From the NCBI GenBank assembly GCA_013822725.1, contig PNKX01000029.1, forward strand, positions 1 to 54,958: a stretch of 54,958 nt of DNA, given 5' to 3'. This document shows, piece after piece, positions 1-8,677 of the stretch (the first letter of the stretch is position 1; each line of letters starts with the position of its first letter). The notes below the pieces were generated by a model. That model had not been told where the DNA came from. It searched no databases and was given only the letters and a program-made list of their open reading frames with translations. The position numbers and the translations under genes are program-made. This stretch comes from Pirellula sp. GTDB taxonomy: Bacteria > Planctomycetota > Planctomycetia > Pirellulales > Lacipirellulaceae.

Positions 1-8
1 GCGGAACT

Positions 9-86
9 GGGAGGGGGAAGCTCCCGCTGAGCCGGAAGGACTGAGTGAGTTAGCGCTTCCCGGCTCGGCGGGAGCCTCGCCCTCCC
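9..86. repeat. imperfect inverted repeat rich in GGCTCCCGC/GAGCCGG
   Basis: The left arm (about 9-37) and right arm (about 57-86) are near-complementary. Each carries GGGAGGG, a GGCTCCCGC-like core and GAGCCGG, with a loop of about 20 nt. It is not followed by a T-run, so it looks like a dispersed palindromic element rather than a terminator. No coding sequence that I can support overlaps it. Confidence 0.6.
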
Positions 87-176
87 AAGCAAATGCGTCC
101 GTGCGGGGTCGAGGGCAGACGATTCGCGAGGGGCCCTCGCCTGCGACCAGGCCTTCCTGGCCGGATCGCATTTTTG

Positions 177-229
177 AGGCGTTTTTTGAGATTGGAATCT
201 GTGATCGACAAAAAACGCCTATTTTTTGC
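177..229 (+). terminator. possible large-loop terminator hairpin
   Basis: A perfect 12-bp inverted repeat, AGGCGTTTTTTG (177-188) and CAAAAAACGCCT (209-220), encloses a 20-nt loop and is followed by ATTTTTTG. The T-rich stem and long loop are atypical. It could terminate a plus-strand gene lying left of the window, or simply be another palindrome. Confidence 0.35.
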
Positions 230-380
230 TAGTCGGCCATGTCTGCCAAGTCTGCCAACTGCGCCATTTCGTTTTTGTTGGCATACTTGAGAAATGCGTC
301 GTCGATCTGGCCGGCAGCAGACGATTTGCGTTGGGCTGTTTTAAGGCGAGTCTGGTCGCGCCGCGGAGCGGCGATCGTGG

Positions 381-405
381 CGTTCCCACGCGGAGCGTGG
401 GAACG
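381..405. repeat. GTTCCCACG palindrome, copy 1
   Basis: CGTTCCCACGC, a 3-nt centre and GCGTGGGAACG form a short perfect palindrome. The same sequence occurs twice as an inverted pair at 43114-43141 and 43221-43248, so it is a dispersed repeat family. Confidence 0.75.
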
Positions 406-484
406 AGCGTGAACGTGGAATGAGTTTTCAAAGAGCGGTAGGTCGGGCTGCTAGTCTGACCTACTCGAACCTAGCAGGTCGCGC

Positions 485-525
485 GGCCATTTTCTGCAGG
501 GTAGCGGCGAGATTTTCTGGCGGGA
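485..525 (+). repeat. 41-bp dispersed repeat, copy 1
   Basis: The segment beginning GGCCATTTTCTG is repeated in the same orientation at 53188-53228, with about 34 of 41 positions identical by eye. Both copies lie in non-coding DNA upstream of genes. It is not palindromic, unlike the other repeats here. Confidence 0.55.
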
Positions 526-676
526 ATTTATGGCCCGTGCTTGTCTAGGGTCGATGAAAAATTACATGCCAAGGCGTCGAGGACCGAAAGCGGTGCATGC
601 CACCTTCTTTCTCTCTTTTTTTCTGCCTGCATAGCGGACTCGATTGGCAAAAAATAGCCGTGTGTCGCAGAAAAAT

Positions 677-705
677 TTGCTTAGACGCGGCGCTATCGCT
701 ATACT
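677..705 (+). promoter_or_regulatory. probable sigma70-type promoter for the giant secreted protein
   Basis: TTGCTT (677-682), a 17-bp spacer and TATACT (700-705) match a housekeeping promoter. The implied leader before the ATG at 1070 is about 360 nt, which is long. Nothing else coding is supported between 1 and 1069: the open frames there have no family resemblance and run through repeats. Confidence 0.45.
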
Positions 706-1069
706 CCGCGACGGGCCTGCATCATCTTCGGGGCTTGCAGGCCCACGGAACATAGAATGACACTCCCTGCCATTGAGCGTGCGCGCTCCCCCGCCTGTTG
801 CTGGGCGCGGGTGATTCTGTGCGCATTGGCCACGGCGCTTTCCGCTGGTCGACGCCGTTGGGATTTTATCTTGGCGCCGCTGGCGGACTCGATCGGCCGC
901 GCTCCAGTTACGAACGCCTGCTTCCTGGGCGACAACAGCAACGCTTGGCTCGTCCCGTCGCCGACGTTCGCCGCGCTCTCTCGAAGGTCTTTCTCCGAGT
1001 CGGATTCGGCTCGCTGCATTCTTTTGTTTCATTCTTGTTTCATCCCCCTTTTCCGAGAGGCCTCCGCCC

Positions 1070-4000
1070 ATGGCCCGTCGCCATCGCCGCTCCGCGCGGC
1101 ACGCCGCCCCCGTATCTTCTCCGCCTAAGGACAAACTGCTTCGCCGCTCGCTCCATTGCGAACGGCTGGAGGATCGACGCCTTCTAGCGGTCGTCACGGT
1201 CGATACCGAATTCGATCTAGTTGACTTCAACGACGATAAGACGTCGCTGCGTGAAGCCATCTTTGCGACGAACACCGTCCCAGGGGCTGACGAGATTCGT
1301 TTTGACTTTGGGCACGATGGGCCGACGACGATCTTGCTGACGCAGGGCGAACTGGCGATTACCGACGCCGTGAGCGTTATCGGTCCCGGCGCTAGCTTGC
1401 TCACGATCGACGGCCAACTTGGTTCTCGCCTGTTTAACGTCGGCGCTACCGCTGGCGACGTGGCGTTTCGCGGGCTGACTCTTACTCGCGGCCAAACGAC
1501 TGGCGACAATATTTCCCTCGCCGACGTCATCAATCAGACCCACAGCGGCGGGGCGATTCGTTCCTTCTCGTCCGGCCTGCTGACGCTCGACCAAGTCGAC
1601 GTCGTGAGCAACGGCACGACGGGCGTATATGCGTCGGGCGGCGCTCTGTTTGTTACCGGTCCATTGGCAATGACATTGAGTAAGGTTCGCGGCAATATCG
1701 CGAGCGGTGCGAATTCCGAAGGAGGGGGTGTAGCGGTCATCGGCGCTACATCGATCACGGCCACCACGTTTTCGGGCAATCGAGCGGCGCGCGGAGGGGG
1801 CGTTAGCGCGTCGGGCGAGTTGACGATCGACAGCAGTACGTTGAGTGGAAATCGAGCGGTCGGCGGCGCGGTCGCGTTAGGCGGGGCCGTCTACGCTTTG
1901 GGATCGCTGCACGTCGTGAATTCGACGATTAGCACCAATGCAGCGCAGGCTATCGCCGCCGCTCAAGGGGCTGGTCTATGGACCAACGGCGCGGCGACGA
2001 TTGCCCACAGCACGATCATAGCTAACACGGCGTCGACGACGTCGCTGGCAGGCGTCGGCTCGGGAGGAGGGCTGTACGGAGATCAGGCGGCGGGCGAAAC
2101 GTTGACGATCAGCCACACCATTATCGCCGGCAATCTGACGACTGAGGAGAACGGCGAGATTCGGTTGGGAACGGGAGAAACGGAGTTGCGCTACAGTCTC
2201 ATTGCCGATAATGACGGCACGAGTTTATACGAAGCTCCCATTGGTTGGGCGGACGCCAACGGCAATCTGATCGGCGGGCCGTTCTACGGATACATCGAGC
2301 CGCTGCTGGACGGTCTGGAGGATAATGGCGGTCCGACGCGGACGCATGCGTTGTTGCCGGGAAGTCCGGCGGTGTTTGCCGGCGACCGGACGCTGGTTCC
2401 GGGAGTCGGAAGCACGCCAGCGTTCGATCAGCGCGGGGAGTCCCACTCGCGCCGCGTGGGGACGCGAATGGCGATCGGGGCGGTCGAATCCGGCATTACG
2501 CCGATCATCGTTGACTCGCTCGCGGACGAGAGCGACGGGAACTTCGGGCCGGGTGAACTAACGCTGCGCGAAGCATTAGAACTGGCGAACGGTCGATTGG
2601 GGATTGATGCCGTGGAGTTTGCGCCGACGTTGTTCGCCGCCGGGCCGAGGACAATCCTGCTGACGCACGGCGATTTAAAGATTTCACAAGAAATCGAACT
2701 ACGAGGGCCAGGGCCTGAGTTGTTGACGATCGATGCTAAGGGAAACGATAAGTTCCCCGATCGCGCTGGGGGCGGAACCGCCGTGTTTTCGATCGCCGAC
2801 TCAGATACAAGATTTGCGTCCTCGGTGACTATTAGTGGGCTTAGCGTCACAGGAGCTGAGGCAGGGGGAATCGTCTCTCAAGAATCGCTGACATTGATTG
2901 ACGTCACAGTGCGGGGCAACCATGCATATTTCGGAATTGCGGGGGGCATTGACGCGTTCAATTTGACGCTCATCGCATCTCATATATTGCAAAATCGATC
3001 AACCAATTCTGCGGGTGGGATCGCTATCAGCGGCGATGTTTACATCGATCGAACGGCCATCACAGGCAATGAGAGTCAAGGCAACAATCCACCAACGGCA
3101 GTTGGGGGAATTAGCGTTCAAACCAAAAGCGTGCAACCTCGAATACTGGGCGAAGTTGTGATCGTTAACTCCGTCATCAGCAATAATGACGCCAGTGGAG
3201 TAGTTGGAGTAGGCGGCGTTCGCGTTGCCGGCGAAATTGGCGCCAGGTCGTTCTACATGGCCAATACGCTAGTCAGTGAAAACCGAGGCAATGGAGTGGG
3301 CGGCTTGCAGTTAGCTAACGTAGCCGAGTTCACGATCTATGAGACTTCGATCGTCAACAACTCATCGCAAAGTGGTTCAGGCGGATTAAGCATTGGTTCG
3401 GGTGGTTACGGAAATAGGACCACGATTGATCAGTCGACAATTAGCGGGAATTCATCATTAAGATCGGCCGGCGGCATGTCAGTGGCTGCCAATCGTGCTT
3501 TAACCGTCAGGCGAAGTACGGTTCACAATAATTCTGGGCTAAACGGAGGGGGAATTTATAGTGCTGATAGAATCACGCTCGAGCACTCGATCGTCGCCGG
3601 AAATCGTGCAGAGTTTGGGCCTGACGTGTGGCTTGGTTCGACGGGAACAACTGCTCCTGCCAATGGGACTGTTGCATCGATTTTTAGCTTGATTGGGAAT
3701 GCCACTGGCACCAATCTGGTTGAGGCGCCTGCCAGCAGTCCTGACGACGACGGCAATATTATCGGCGGGCCGATTCAAGGCGTGATCGATCCGCGCCTCG
3801 TCGCCTTGGCCGACAACGGAGGACCTCGTCTACCCGGCGCTAATCGATTGCTGACTCACGCACTGCTTCCCGGGAGCCCCGCCATCGACGCTGGGGATGC
3901 GATGCTCGTACCTGGCGAAGGGGAGACGCCCGAGTTTGATCAACGAGGGGCTCCGTACGCGCGATTGGCCGGTCAGCGGGTCGATATCGGCGCCATTGAG

Positions 4001-4648
4001 CGACAAGAGGTAGGAACCGCGTTAGGCGCGGACTTCAATTTTGACGGCGTCGTCGATGGCAGCGATTTCCTCGCGTGGCAGAGAGGCTTCGGAGCAACTC
4101 CTGGCAGTTTTTCTGAGGGCGACGCCACGGAAGATGGCGTCGTTGACGTCGCTGACTTGGGCGTTTGGCAAGATCGTTTCGGCGATGACGGCATCGCGCC
4201 GGCGATCGCGACGGCCGCGGCATTTTCCACGGGCGAATTCTTCGCCATTGAGCAACCAGCCGCCATTCGACTCGACCTCGCTGACGCAGCGCTGCAATCG
4301 CTCTCGATCCTGAGTCGGCTCGACCGTCCGACGATCGATTTGCGTTCAGTTAATGGCCTGGAGTTGTCGCGAGAACTTTGGCGCGCGTCACCGACGAAGA
4401 GCGTGGAGCGTGCGCCGGATCAGCCCGACGCGGTTCGTGAGGAGACGATGAGCCAGGGTCATCGTCGCGGCGAACTCGAAGCGGGGGAGTCAGTCTCATT
4501 GGAGTCGCTGGATCGATCGTTTGCGGAGGGGACTTGGCTTAATTCCAAACTGTCACAATGCAAGAACGGGTATACTTGGCGCGATGAGGAGGCAGGCGTC
4601 TCGCTTCGCGCGACGCCACGTTCATTGGAGCACAGGAGCAAGTCATGA
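1070..4648 (+). CDS. giant secreted parallel beta-helix protein with choice-of-anchor Q repeats and dockerin-like motif
   Basis: This 1192-residue cell-surface or secreted protein begins with a basic stretch and the planctomycete export motif ERLEDRRLLA near residue 30. Two long homologous halves follow, about residues 40-475 and 480-975. Each opens with a TLREAI/TLREAL segment and an 'ILLT.G.L.I...' strand and is rich in Thr/Ser/Asn-Gly beta-helix rungs. Each ends with NGGP.. THALLPGSPA ... FDQRG ... IGAxE, the choice-of-anchor Q signature. Residues about 987-1045 hold two calcium-loop motifs (DFNFDGVVDGSDF and DATEDGVVDVADL) of the planctomycete dockerin-like type. A charged tail of about 150 residues follows. 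The stop overlaps the next ATG by 4 nt. Its substrate is unknown; adhesion or polysaccharide binding is an inference. Confidence 0.9.
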   Translation: MARRHRRSARHAAPVSSPPKDKLLRRSLHCERLEDRRLLAVVTVDTEFDLVDFNDDKTSLREAIFATNTVPGADEIRFDFGHDGPTTILLTQGELAITDAVSVIGPGASLLTIDGQLGSRLFNVGATAGDVAFRGLTLTRGQTTGDNISLADVINQTHSGGAIRSFSSGLLTLDQVDVVSNGTTGVYASGGALFVTGPLAMTLSKVRGNIASGANSEGGGVAVIGATSITATTFSGNRAARGGGVSASGELTIDSSTLSGNRAVGGAVALGGAVYALGSLHVVNSTISTNAAQAIAAAQGAGLWTNGAATIAHSTIIANTASTTSLAGVGSGGGLYGDQAAGETLTISHTIIAGNLTTEENGEIRLGTGETELRYSLIADNDGTSLYEAPIGWADANGNLIGGPFYGYIEPLLDGLEDNGGPTRTHALLPGSPAVFAGDRTLVPGVGSTPAFDQRGESHSRRVGTRMAIGAVESGITPIIVDSLADESDGNFGPGELTLREALELANGRLGIDAVEFAPTLFAAGPRTILLTHGDLKISQEIELRGPGPELLTIDAKGNDKFPDRAGGGTAVFSIADSDTRFASSVTISGLSVTGAEAGGIVSQESLTLIDVTVRGNHAYFGIAGGIDAFNLTLIASHILQNRSTNSAGGIAISGDVYIDRTAITGNESQGNNPPTAVGGISVQTKSVQPRILGEVVIVNSVISNNDASGVVGVGGVRVAGEIGARSFYMANTLVSENRGNGVGGLQLANVAEFTIYETSIVNNSSQSGSGGLSIGSGGYGNRTTIDQSTISGNSSLRSAGGMSVAANRALTVRRSTVHNNSGLNGGGIYSADRITLEHSIVAGNRAEFGPDVWLGSTGTTAPANGTVASIFSLIGNATGTNLVEAPASSPDDDGNIIGGPIQGVIDPRLVALADNGGPRLPGANRLLTHALLPGSPAIDAGDAMLVPGEGETPEFDQRGAPYARLAGQRVDIGAIERQEVGTALGADFNFDGVVDGSDFLAWQRGFGATPGSFSEGDATEDGVVDVADLGVWQDRFGDDGIAPAIATAAAFSTGEFFAIEQPAAIRLDLADAALQSLSILSRLDRPTIDLRSVNGLELSRELWRASPTKSVERAPDQPDAVREETMSQGHRRGELEAGESVSLESLDRSFAEGTWLNSKLSQCKNGYTWRDEEAGVSLRATPRSLEHRSKS

Positions 4649-5400
4649 AGATCGTCGTCATCGGCGGGACGGGGCTGATCGGTTCCCCTTTGGTCAACAT
4701 GCTGCAGCAGCGCGGGCATGAGGCGTTGGCGGCTTCGCCGTCGAAGGGGGTGAACGCGGTGACCGGCGAGGGGTTGGCGGCGGCGCTCGCGGGCGCCGAC
4801 GTGGTCGTCGATGTGGCCAACTCGCCGTCGTTTGATGACGAGCCGGTGATGAACTTTTTTGAAGCGTCGACTCGCAACCTGTTGGCAGCCGAAGCGGCGG
4901 CGGGCGTCAAGAATCACGTGGCTCTCTCGGTCGTCGGCACGGAGCGGCTGCCGTCGAGCGGTTACTTTCGCGCGAAGATGAAGCAAGAGACGCTCATCAA
5001 GGCGGGGCCGATTCCGTACACGATCGTGCGCGCGACGCAGTTCTTTGAGTTTGTCGCGAGCATCTCCTATTCAGGAGGCAATGGGCCGGTCGTGCATTTG
5101 CCGACGGCGCTGATGCAGCCGATCGCGGCAGGGGACGTGTCGACGGCGCTGGCGGAAATCGCGGTGCAGCCGCCGGTGAACGGTATGGTAGAGATCGGCG
5201 GGCCGGAGAAGTTTAAGATGTTCGAGATCGTTCGTCGGGCGCTCGAGGCGAGCGGCGACGGGCGGGAGGTCGTGGGCGATCCGAATGCGACGTACTTCGG
5301 TGCGCCGCTGGATGACAAATCGCTGGTGGCGGACGACGGCTCGCTGCTGGGGCCGACGCGGTATGAGGAGTGGCTGAGCCGCGGGGCTGCCGCCAAGTAA
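4645..5400 (+). CDS. NmrA-like NAD(P)-binding oxidoreductase (atypical SDR)
   Basis: The 251-residue cytoplasmic protein starts with the Rossmann motif GGTGLIGSPLV (residues 8-18). It continues with strands typical of the atypical SDR/NmrA group (VVVDVANSPS, ALSVVGTERL, PYTIVRATQFFEF), which often act as quinone reductases or redox sensors. No classical YxxxK catalytic pair is evident, as usual for NmrA-like proteins. AGGAG at 4632-4636 supports the ATG at 4645, which overlaps the preceding stop as ATGA and so suggests translational coupling. A TATACT box at 4571-4576 could alternatively give the gene its own promoter. The substrate cannot be told from sequence. Confidence 0.88.
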   Translation: MKIVVIGGTGLIGSPLVNMLQQRGHEALAASPSKGVNAVTGEGLAAALAGADVVVDVANSPSFDDEPVMNFFEASTRNLLAAEAAAGVKNHVALSVVGTERLPSSGYFRAKMKQETLIKAGPIPYTIVRATQFFEFVASISYSGGNGPVVHLPTALMQPIAAGDVSTALAEIAVQPPVNGMVEIGGPEKFKMFEIVRRALEASGDGREVVGDPNATYFGAPLDDKSLVADDGSLLGPTRYEEWLSRGAAAK

Positions 5401-5476
5401 GGGACGTGGTTCTTGCTGTGATTACACAGAACGCAGCCAACGAGCTCGCAGGTAGAACGTAGAGATGAGGTGAGGC

Positions 5477-6214
5477 ATGACGATGCCTGAGGGCGAGCAA
5501 CCGCGCGGATTTCGCTTCAGCATTCGAGAGCTCTTGCTGCTGACGTTGTTGATTGCGGCGGCATTAGGTTGGCGGCATTCGTCGGAGCGTTCAGCGCGGC
5601 AACTGCGCGATCTGCAGCGGCGGATCATGCATGCGCACACGGCGATTCTATCGGATAAGATGCGTGAAAATACATTGCCGAAAAACAAGCAACCGGCATC
5701 GAGGAAAGGCCTTGATCAGAAGTTTTCCGATCTAACGTTAGATGGCGTGAATCTGCAGGGCGTCTCGATTAACGGCGACGATCAGCTGTTCCAGAGGGCC
5801 ACGCTGGTGAATTGCAATTTAAGCGGGACGACGCTCGCGGGGTCGTTTCAGTGTGCGCGATTCGACGGCTCGAACCTCGCTGGCGCCAAGCTGCGAGGCG
5901 GGGGCTCTTCGTTTCAGTTGTCATCGTTCGCAGACGTCGATTTGATTGGCGCGACGCTTCAGGGAGGCGGCTCGTCGTTTCAGGGCTCAAGCTTCGCCGG
6001 GGCGGACCTGACCGACGCGACGATTATTTGCAGCGGGACCTCGTTCCAGGCAGTGAAGGTGGATGGCGCCAATTTTCAGGGGGCCGATCTGTCGCGATTG
6101 GATCATGGTTCGCTAGAGAGCTGTTACTTCCAAGAGCCGCCGACGTATGACGAGCGGACGCGATTTCCGGTCGACTTCGATCCGGTGGAGGCGGGGTGGA
6201 AGCGAAAAGAGTAG
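5477..6214 (+). CDS. membrane-anchored pentapeptide-repeat protein
   Basis: The 245-residue protein has one N-terminal membrane segment (FSIRELLLLTLLIAAALGW, about residues 14-32), an anchor seen on many planctomycete proteins, then a short helical linker. Residues about 75-215 are pentapeptide repeats of the A(D/N)LxG type that should fold as a quadrilateral beta-helix. Within them a 22-residue super-unit (GGGSSFQ.SSFA..DL..AT) occurs three times, so each set of four pentapeptides carries two extra residues. The purine-rich GAGGTGAGG just before 5477 supports this start. The repeat domain probably faces the cell exterior if the anchor acts as a signal anchor. Its function is unknown; these folds usually mediate protein binding. 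Confidence 0.85.
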   Translation: MTMPEGEQPRGFRFSIRELLLLTLLIAAALGWRHSSERSARQLRDLQRRIMHAHTAILSDKMRENTLPKNKQPASRKGLDQKFSDLTLDGVNLQGVSINGDDQLFQRATLVNCNLSGTTLAGSFQCARFDGSNLAGAKLRGGGSSFQLSSFADVDLIGATLQGGGSSFQGSSFAGADLTDATIICSGTSFQAVKVDGANFQGADLSRLDHGSLESCYFQEPPTYDERTRFPVDFDPVEAGWKRKE

Positions 6215-6533
6215 CAGGGCATGCGCCGAGGCCTGCGGGCTCATGACGAGTGGGCATGCTCTCCCGGTAACGTGAGCAGCCGACCCCTGGTTGGAATCCA
6301 ACCTTGAATTCCGCCACGCTGACGCTCCGCGACGGCATGCGCCCGGCTGTCTCCCTCAAGCCCCGCCCAACTCGGTTGGTTTATCCCACGAGATCCGCTT
6401 CGGGGGTCATCGCCCCACGACTGCCAGTTGTTCCGGCTAGCGAAGCTGGTGGGGGTAACGTCAGACGTTTGATGCAACGACAGCAGTCGGTTCGATGAAC
6501 ATCTCTGGAGACGCTAGCCGCAAGGAGGCCGCC

Positions 6534-6773
6534 ATGCAGAGACGACCATCGCCCAAAGTTCGCGCCACGTTGTACCTCCCCGAGGATTTACTCGACGAGG
6601 CCCGCGATGCGGCGGTCTTTCTGGCCGGGTACCCCGCACGGCTGACGCTCACCGGTTTGGCGGAAAGCGCGTTTCGAGCCGAGCTCGAGCGTTTGAAATT
6701 GCTCTACAACGGCGGCCGAGATTTCCCGCCCCGCGACGCGGACCTCCGCGGCGGGCGCCCCATCGCCGCGTAA
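6534..6773 (+). CDS. small ribbon-helix-helix-like protein
   Basis: The product is 79 residues from an ATG at 6534 that is preceded at ideal distance by AAGGAGG (6522-6528); an upstream in-frame ATG at 6495 lacks such a site. KVRATLYLPEDLLDEARDA near the N-terminus has the strand-then-helix pattern of CopG/Arc/ParG-type RHH DNA-binding proteins or antitoxins, and a second amphipathic helix follows (LTGLAESAFRAELERLK). It lies 10 bp upstream of the next small gene, with a membrane-bound protease after that. From memory, similar proteins recur in planctomycete accessory cassettes. DNA binding and any regulatory role are inferred. Confidence 0.72.
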   Translation: MQRRPSPKVRATLYLPEDLLDEARDAAVFLAGYPARLTLTGLAESAFRAELERLKLLYNGGRDFPPRDADLRGGRPIAA

Positions 6774-6783
6774 GGAGTTCGCC

Positions 6784-7005
6784 ATGGATTCCGCCACGCC
6801 CATTATTCCCTCGCCATCGACCGGCTGGGGCCGCCTTGCCGCCACGCATGGCGAGCCAACGGCGATCGTTGGTCCGCAAGGCAATGGGAAGCCTCAACGC
6901 CGTGAAGACGATGCCGAGCAGCTGAAGGCTCGGCTACTGCGCTTGATCGTTGCGAATGAGCAAACGCGTAAGGCGGCGGCTGACGAGGCGCGGAACGGAC
7001 GGTGA
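6784..7005 (+). CDS. 73-residue hypothetical protein of the RHH-protease cassette
   Basis: TAAGGAG is well placed before the ATG at 6784, 10 bp after the RHH-like gene, so the two are probably co-transcribed. The first half is Pro/Gly-rich with a phrase GPQGNGKP that resembles a P-loop but lacks the Ser/Thr after Lys, so nucleotide binding is not supported. The second half (EDDAEQLKARLLRLIVANEQTR) is a likely amphipathic helix or coiled coil. No signal peptide or membrane segment is visible. I do not recognise the family. Confidence 0.6.
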   Translation: MDSATPIIPSPSTGWGRLAATHGEPTAIVGPQGNGKPQRREDDAEQLKARLLRLIVANEQTRKAAADEARNGR

Positions 7006-7096
7006 GGGGAAGAGCCGTCAGCGATCAGCTGTCAGCATTCAGCCAATCACTGAGTCTGAGTATTTCGACGTATTCTCTCCATACTCTGAGTACTCG

Positions 7097-8239
7097 GTGG
7101 CCAGGTCATCTATTGTTTGTCGAGTAACTCCGGCGATTGTTCTTTCGCTATGCCTGTTCGTCTCACGGGTTGTCGCCGGAACGCTGGGCGCACCGCAGCC
7201 CATTGAACCGGGGCATCTAAACGGGATCCTTCCTAACGGCAGCTTCGCTAAACCGGCGAGCGGCGTTGACTTCACAAGTCAACAACCCCATCCCGCGGTG
7301 GCGCGAATCGTCGTTCCCGAAGGGGAAGCGACTTCCTACGGCAGCGGCACGTTGGTCGATGTGCGCGGCGATTACGGTCTGGTCGTCACGAACTGGCACG
7401 TCGTCCGCGACGGCGCCGGCGAAGTCGAGGTGATCTTTCCCGACGGGTTTCGCTCGAAGGCGCGGCCGCTGAAGGTCGACGCTGATTGGGATCTCGCGGC
7501 GCTGGTGATCTGGCGACCGCCGGCGGCGGCGGTGAAGCTGGCGGCGACGGCGCCACAGCCGGGCGAGCAGCTCACCATCTGCGGCTACGGCTCGGGCAAC
7601 TATCGGGCGGCGACCGGTCGCTGCACGCAATACTTTGCCCCGAAGGTCGAACTGCCGCAGCACTTGGTTGAACTCGACGTCGAGGCCCGGCAGGGCGATT
7701 CGGGCGGGCCCATTTTTAATTCCCGCGGCGAGTTGGCCGGGGTGCTGTTCGGCGCCTCTGAGGGGACGACGCTCGGCAGTTTCGGCGGGCGCGTGGAGAA
7801 CTTCCTCGCGAGCCTGGCGCCGAACATCGGCAGCGGCACGCATGGCTCGGCGGCGATTGCGCACGCCGATGCGCCGCAATCGGCGCTGGAAGCCGACAAC
7901 ATCAACCGCGGCGTGAGCGCGATGCTCGTCGGCGCGAGCGCGGCACGGCATGGCGAATTCGCTGCTGGCGATGAACCGCCTCATGGCGAGGCGTCGCCGG
8001 CCGATCTGCGGGCGACGACGGAGCCAATCTACAATAAGTGGCGTTCAGTTGATCAGACGGGCGTCGTCACGGAAGCTGCAGCGAAGCCGGCCGAAACGAA
8101 CGTGGCGATCGTAGCGTCCGCGCCGACAAGCATGAGTTCAACGCCCAACGACTTCTCGTGGTTGGAATCGGGCAAGAACATTCTCGCGCTGATCGGCGCG
8201 GCGACGCTCATGGTGCAGTTGCTGCGCCTCATTCGTTGA
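7097..8239 (+). CDS. membrane-anchored trypsin-like serine protease
   Basis: This S1-fold peptidase domain has the full catalytic triad: His101 in TNWHVV, Asp132 in DADWDLAAL and Ser202 in QGDSGGPIF. A signal sequence (TPAIVLSLCLFVSRVVA) precedes it. After a long low-complexity linker a C-terminal hydrophobic segment (ILALIGAATLMVQLLRLI) probably anchors the protein in the membrane, with the protease in the periplasm. No PDZ domain is present, unlike DegP. The frame is open back to 6950, but that part overlaps the previous gene and looks non-coding. The GTG at 7097 begins just before the signal peptide and gives 380 residues, so the start is uncertain. The target is unknown. Confidence 0.82.
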   Translation: MARSSIVCRVTPAIVLSLCLFVSRVVAGTLGAPQPIEPGHLNGILPNGSFAKPASGVDFTSQQPHPAVARIVVPEGEATSYGSGTLVDVRGDYGLVVTNWHVVRDGAGEVEVIFPDGFRSKARPLKVDADWDLAALVIWRPPAAAVKLAATAPQPGEQLTICGYGSGNYRAATGRCTQYFAPKVELPQHLVELDVEARQGDSGGPIFNSRGELAGVLFGASEGTTLGSFGGRVENFLASLAPNIGSGTHGSAAIAHADAPQSALEADNINRGVSAMLVGASAARHGEFAAGDEPPHGEASPADLRATTEPIYNKWRSVDQTGVVTEAAAKPAETNVAIVASAPTSMSSTPNDFSWLESGKNILALIGAATLMVQLLRLIR

Positions 8240-8248
8240 GCGCTTTGT

Positions 8249-8273
8249 CATGCTTGCCGCGAAGTGCAAGCAT
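8249..8273. repeat. small hairpin after the protease gene
   Basis: ATGCTTG and CAAGCAT form a 7-bp stem with a 10-nt loop just after the stop codon at 8239. The following bases are TCTTG, so termination would be weak. The main terminator is further on, at 8603-8648. Confidence 0.35.
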
Positions 8274-8489
8274 TCTTGTAAGAGCTACAACCGATCGCGG
8301 CGTTGCGCTCTTCTCGCGTCCTTGGCGATCATCACGCGCTGATATCGTTCGCGCTCGATTCGTCGACGATTCGCGAGTTCGTTCCATGTTCTTGCTGCGC
8401 GTATCGTTCAGCAGGCGTCGAATGGCACGCCAAGTGCATTAGAAGATTCTCGTCCGACACGGCACGTCAATCGTCGGCGGGGCCCGCAG

Positions 8490-8648
8490 CCTCCGCTCTC
8501 CCAGGCGACCCAGACGTGTCATGACTCTCGCACGGTGCGCCGATGCATGGCGCTGAAACATTTCCCGTTACGGGGCGGTGGCGAGTCGGGACGCATGACG
8601 AAGGGCTCCACTTGGCATCCTCGCAGGGCCAAGTGGGGCCCTTTTTTT
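8490..8648 (+). ncRNA. candidate small structured RNA ending in a strong terminator
   Basis: The gap 8240-8761 has no supported gene but ends in an excellent terminator 360 nt past the protease stop. Upstream of it lie a CCCG/CGGG mini-hairpin (near 8569-8578) and possible long-range pairing between TCATGACTCTCGCAC (about 8519-8533) and GTGGCGAGTC...GCATGA (about 8579-8599). This resembles a short structured transcript. I see no SRP, 6S, RNase P or tmRNA signature, and no clear promoter. It may only be a long 3' untranslated region. Confidence 0.25.
8603..8648 (+). terminator. rho-independent terminator
   Basis: A 14-bp stem (8603-8616 with 8628-8641, one G-T wobble), GGGCTCCACTTGGC against GCCAAGTGGGGCCC, has an 11-nt loop and is directly followed by seven T residues. 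Orientation is plus. Confidence 0.85.
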
Positions 8649-8677
8649 GTTGGGCTGCATTCGCACTCGTAAAGCTT

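Noticed and set aside
562..1533. 323-residue open frame on the minus strand
   Set aside because: It overlaps the true plus-strand giant gene and the non-coding leader, has Arg/Ser-rich low-complexity composition and no family resemblance.
4548..4576. promoter in front of the NmrA-like gene
   Set aside because: TATACT at 4571-4576 is good, but no -35 box fits at 16-18 bp, and the site is inside the preceding coding region.
6784..7005. P-loop (Walker A) in the 73-residue protein
   Set aside because: GPQGNGKP resembles the motif, but the residue after Lys is Pro rather than Ser/Thr and there is no P-loop domain context.
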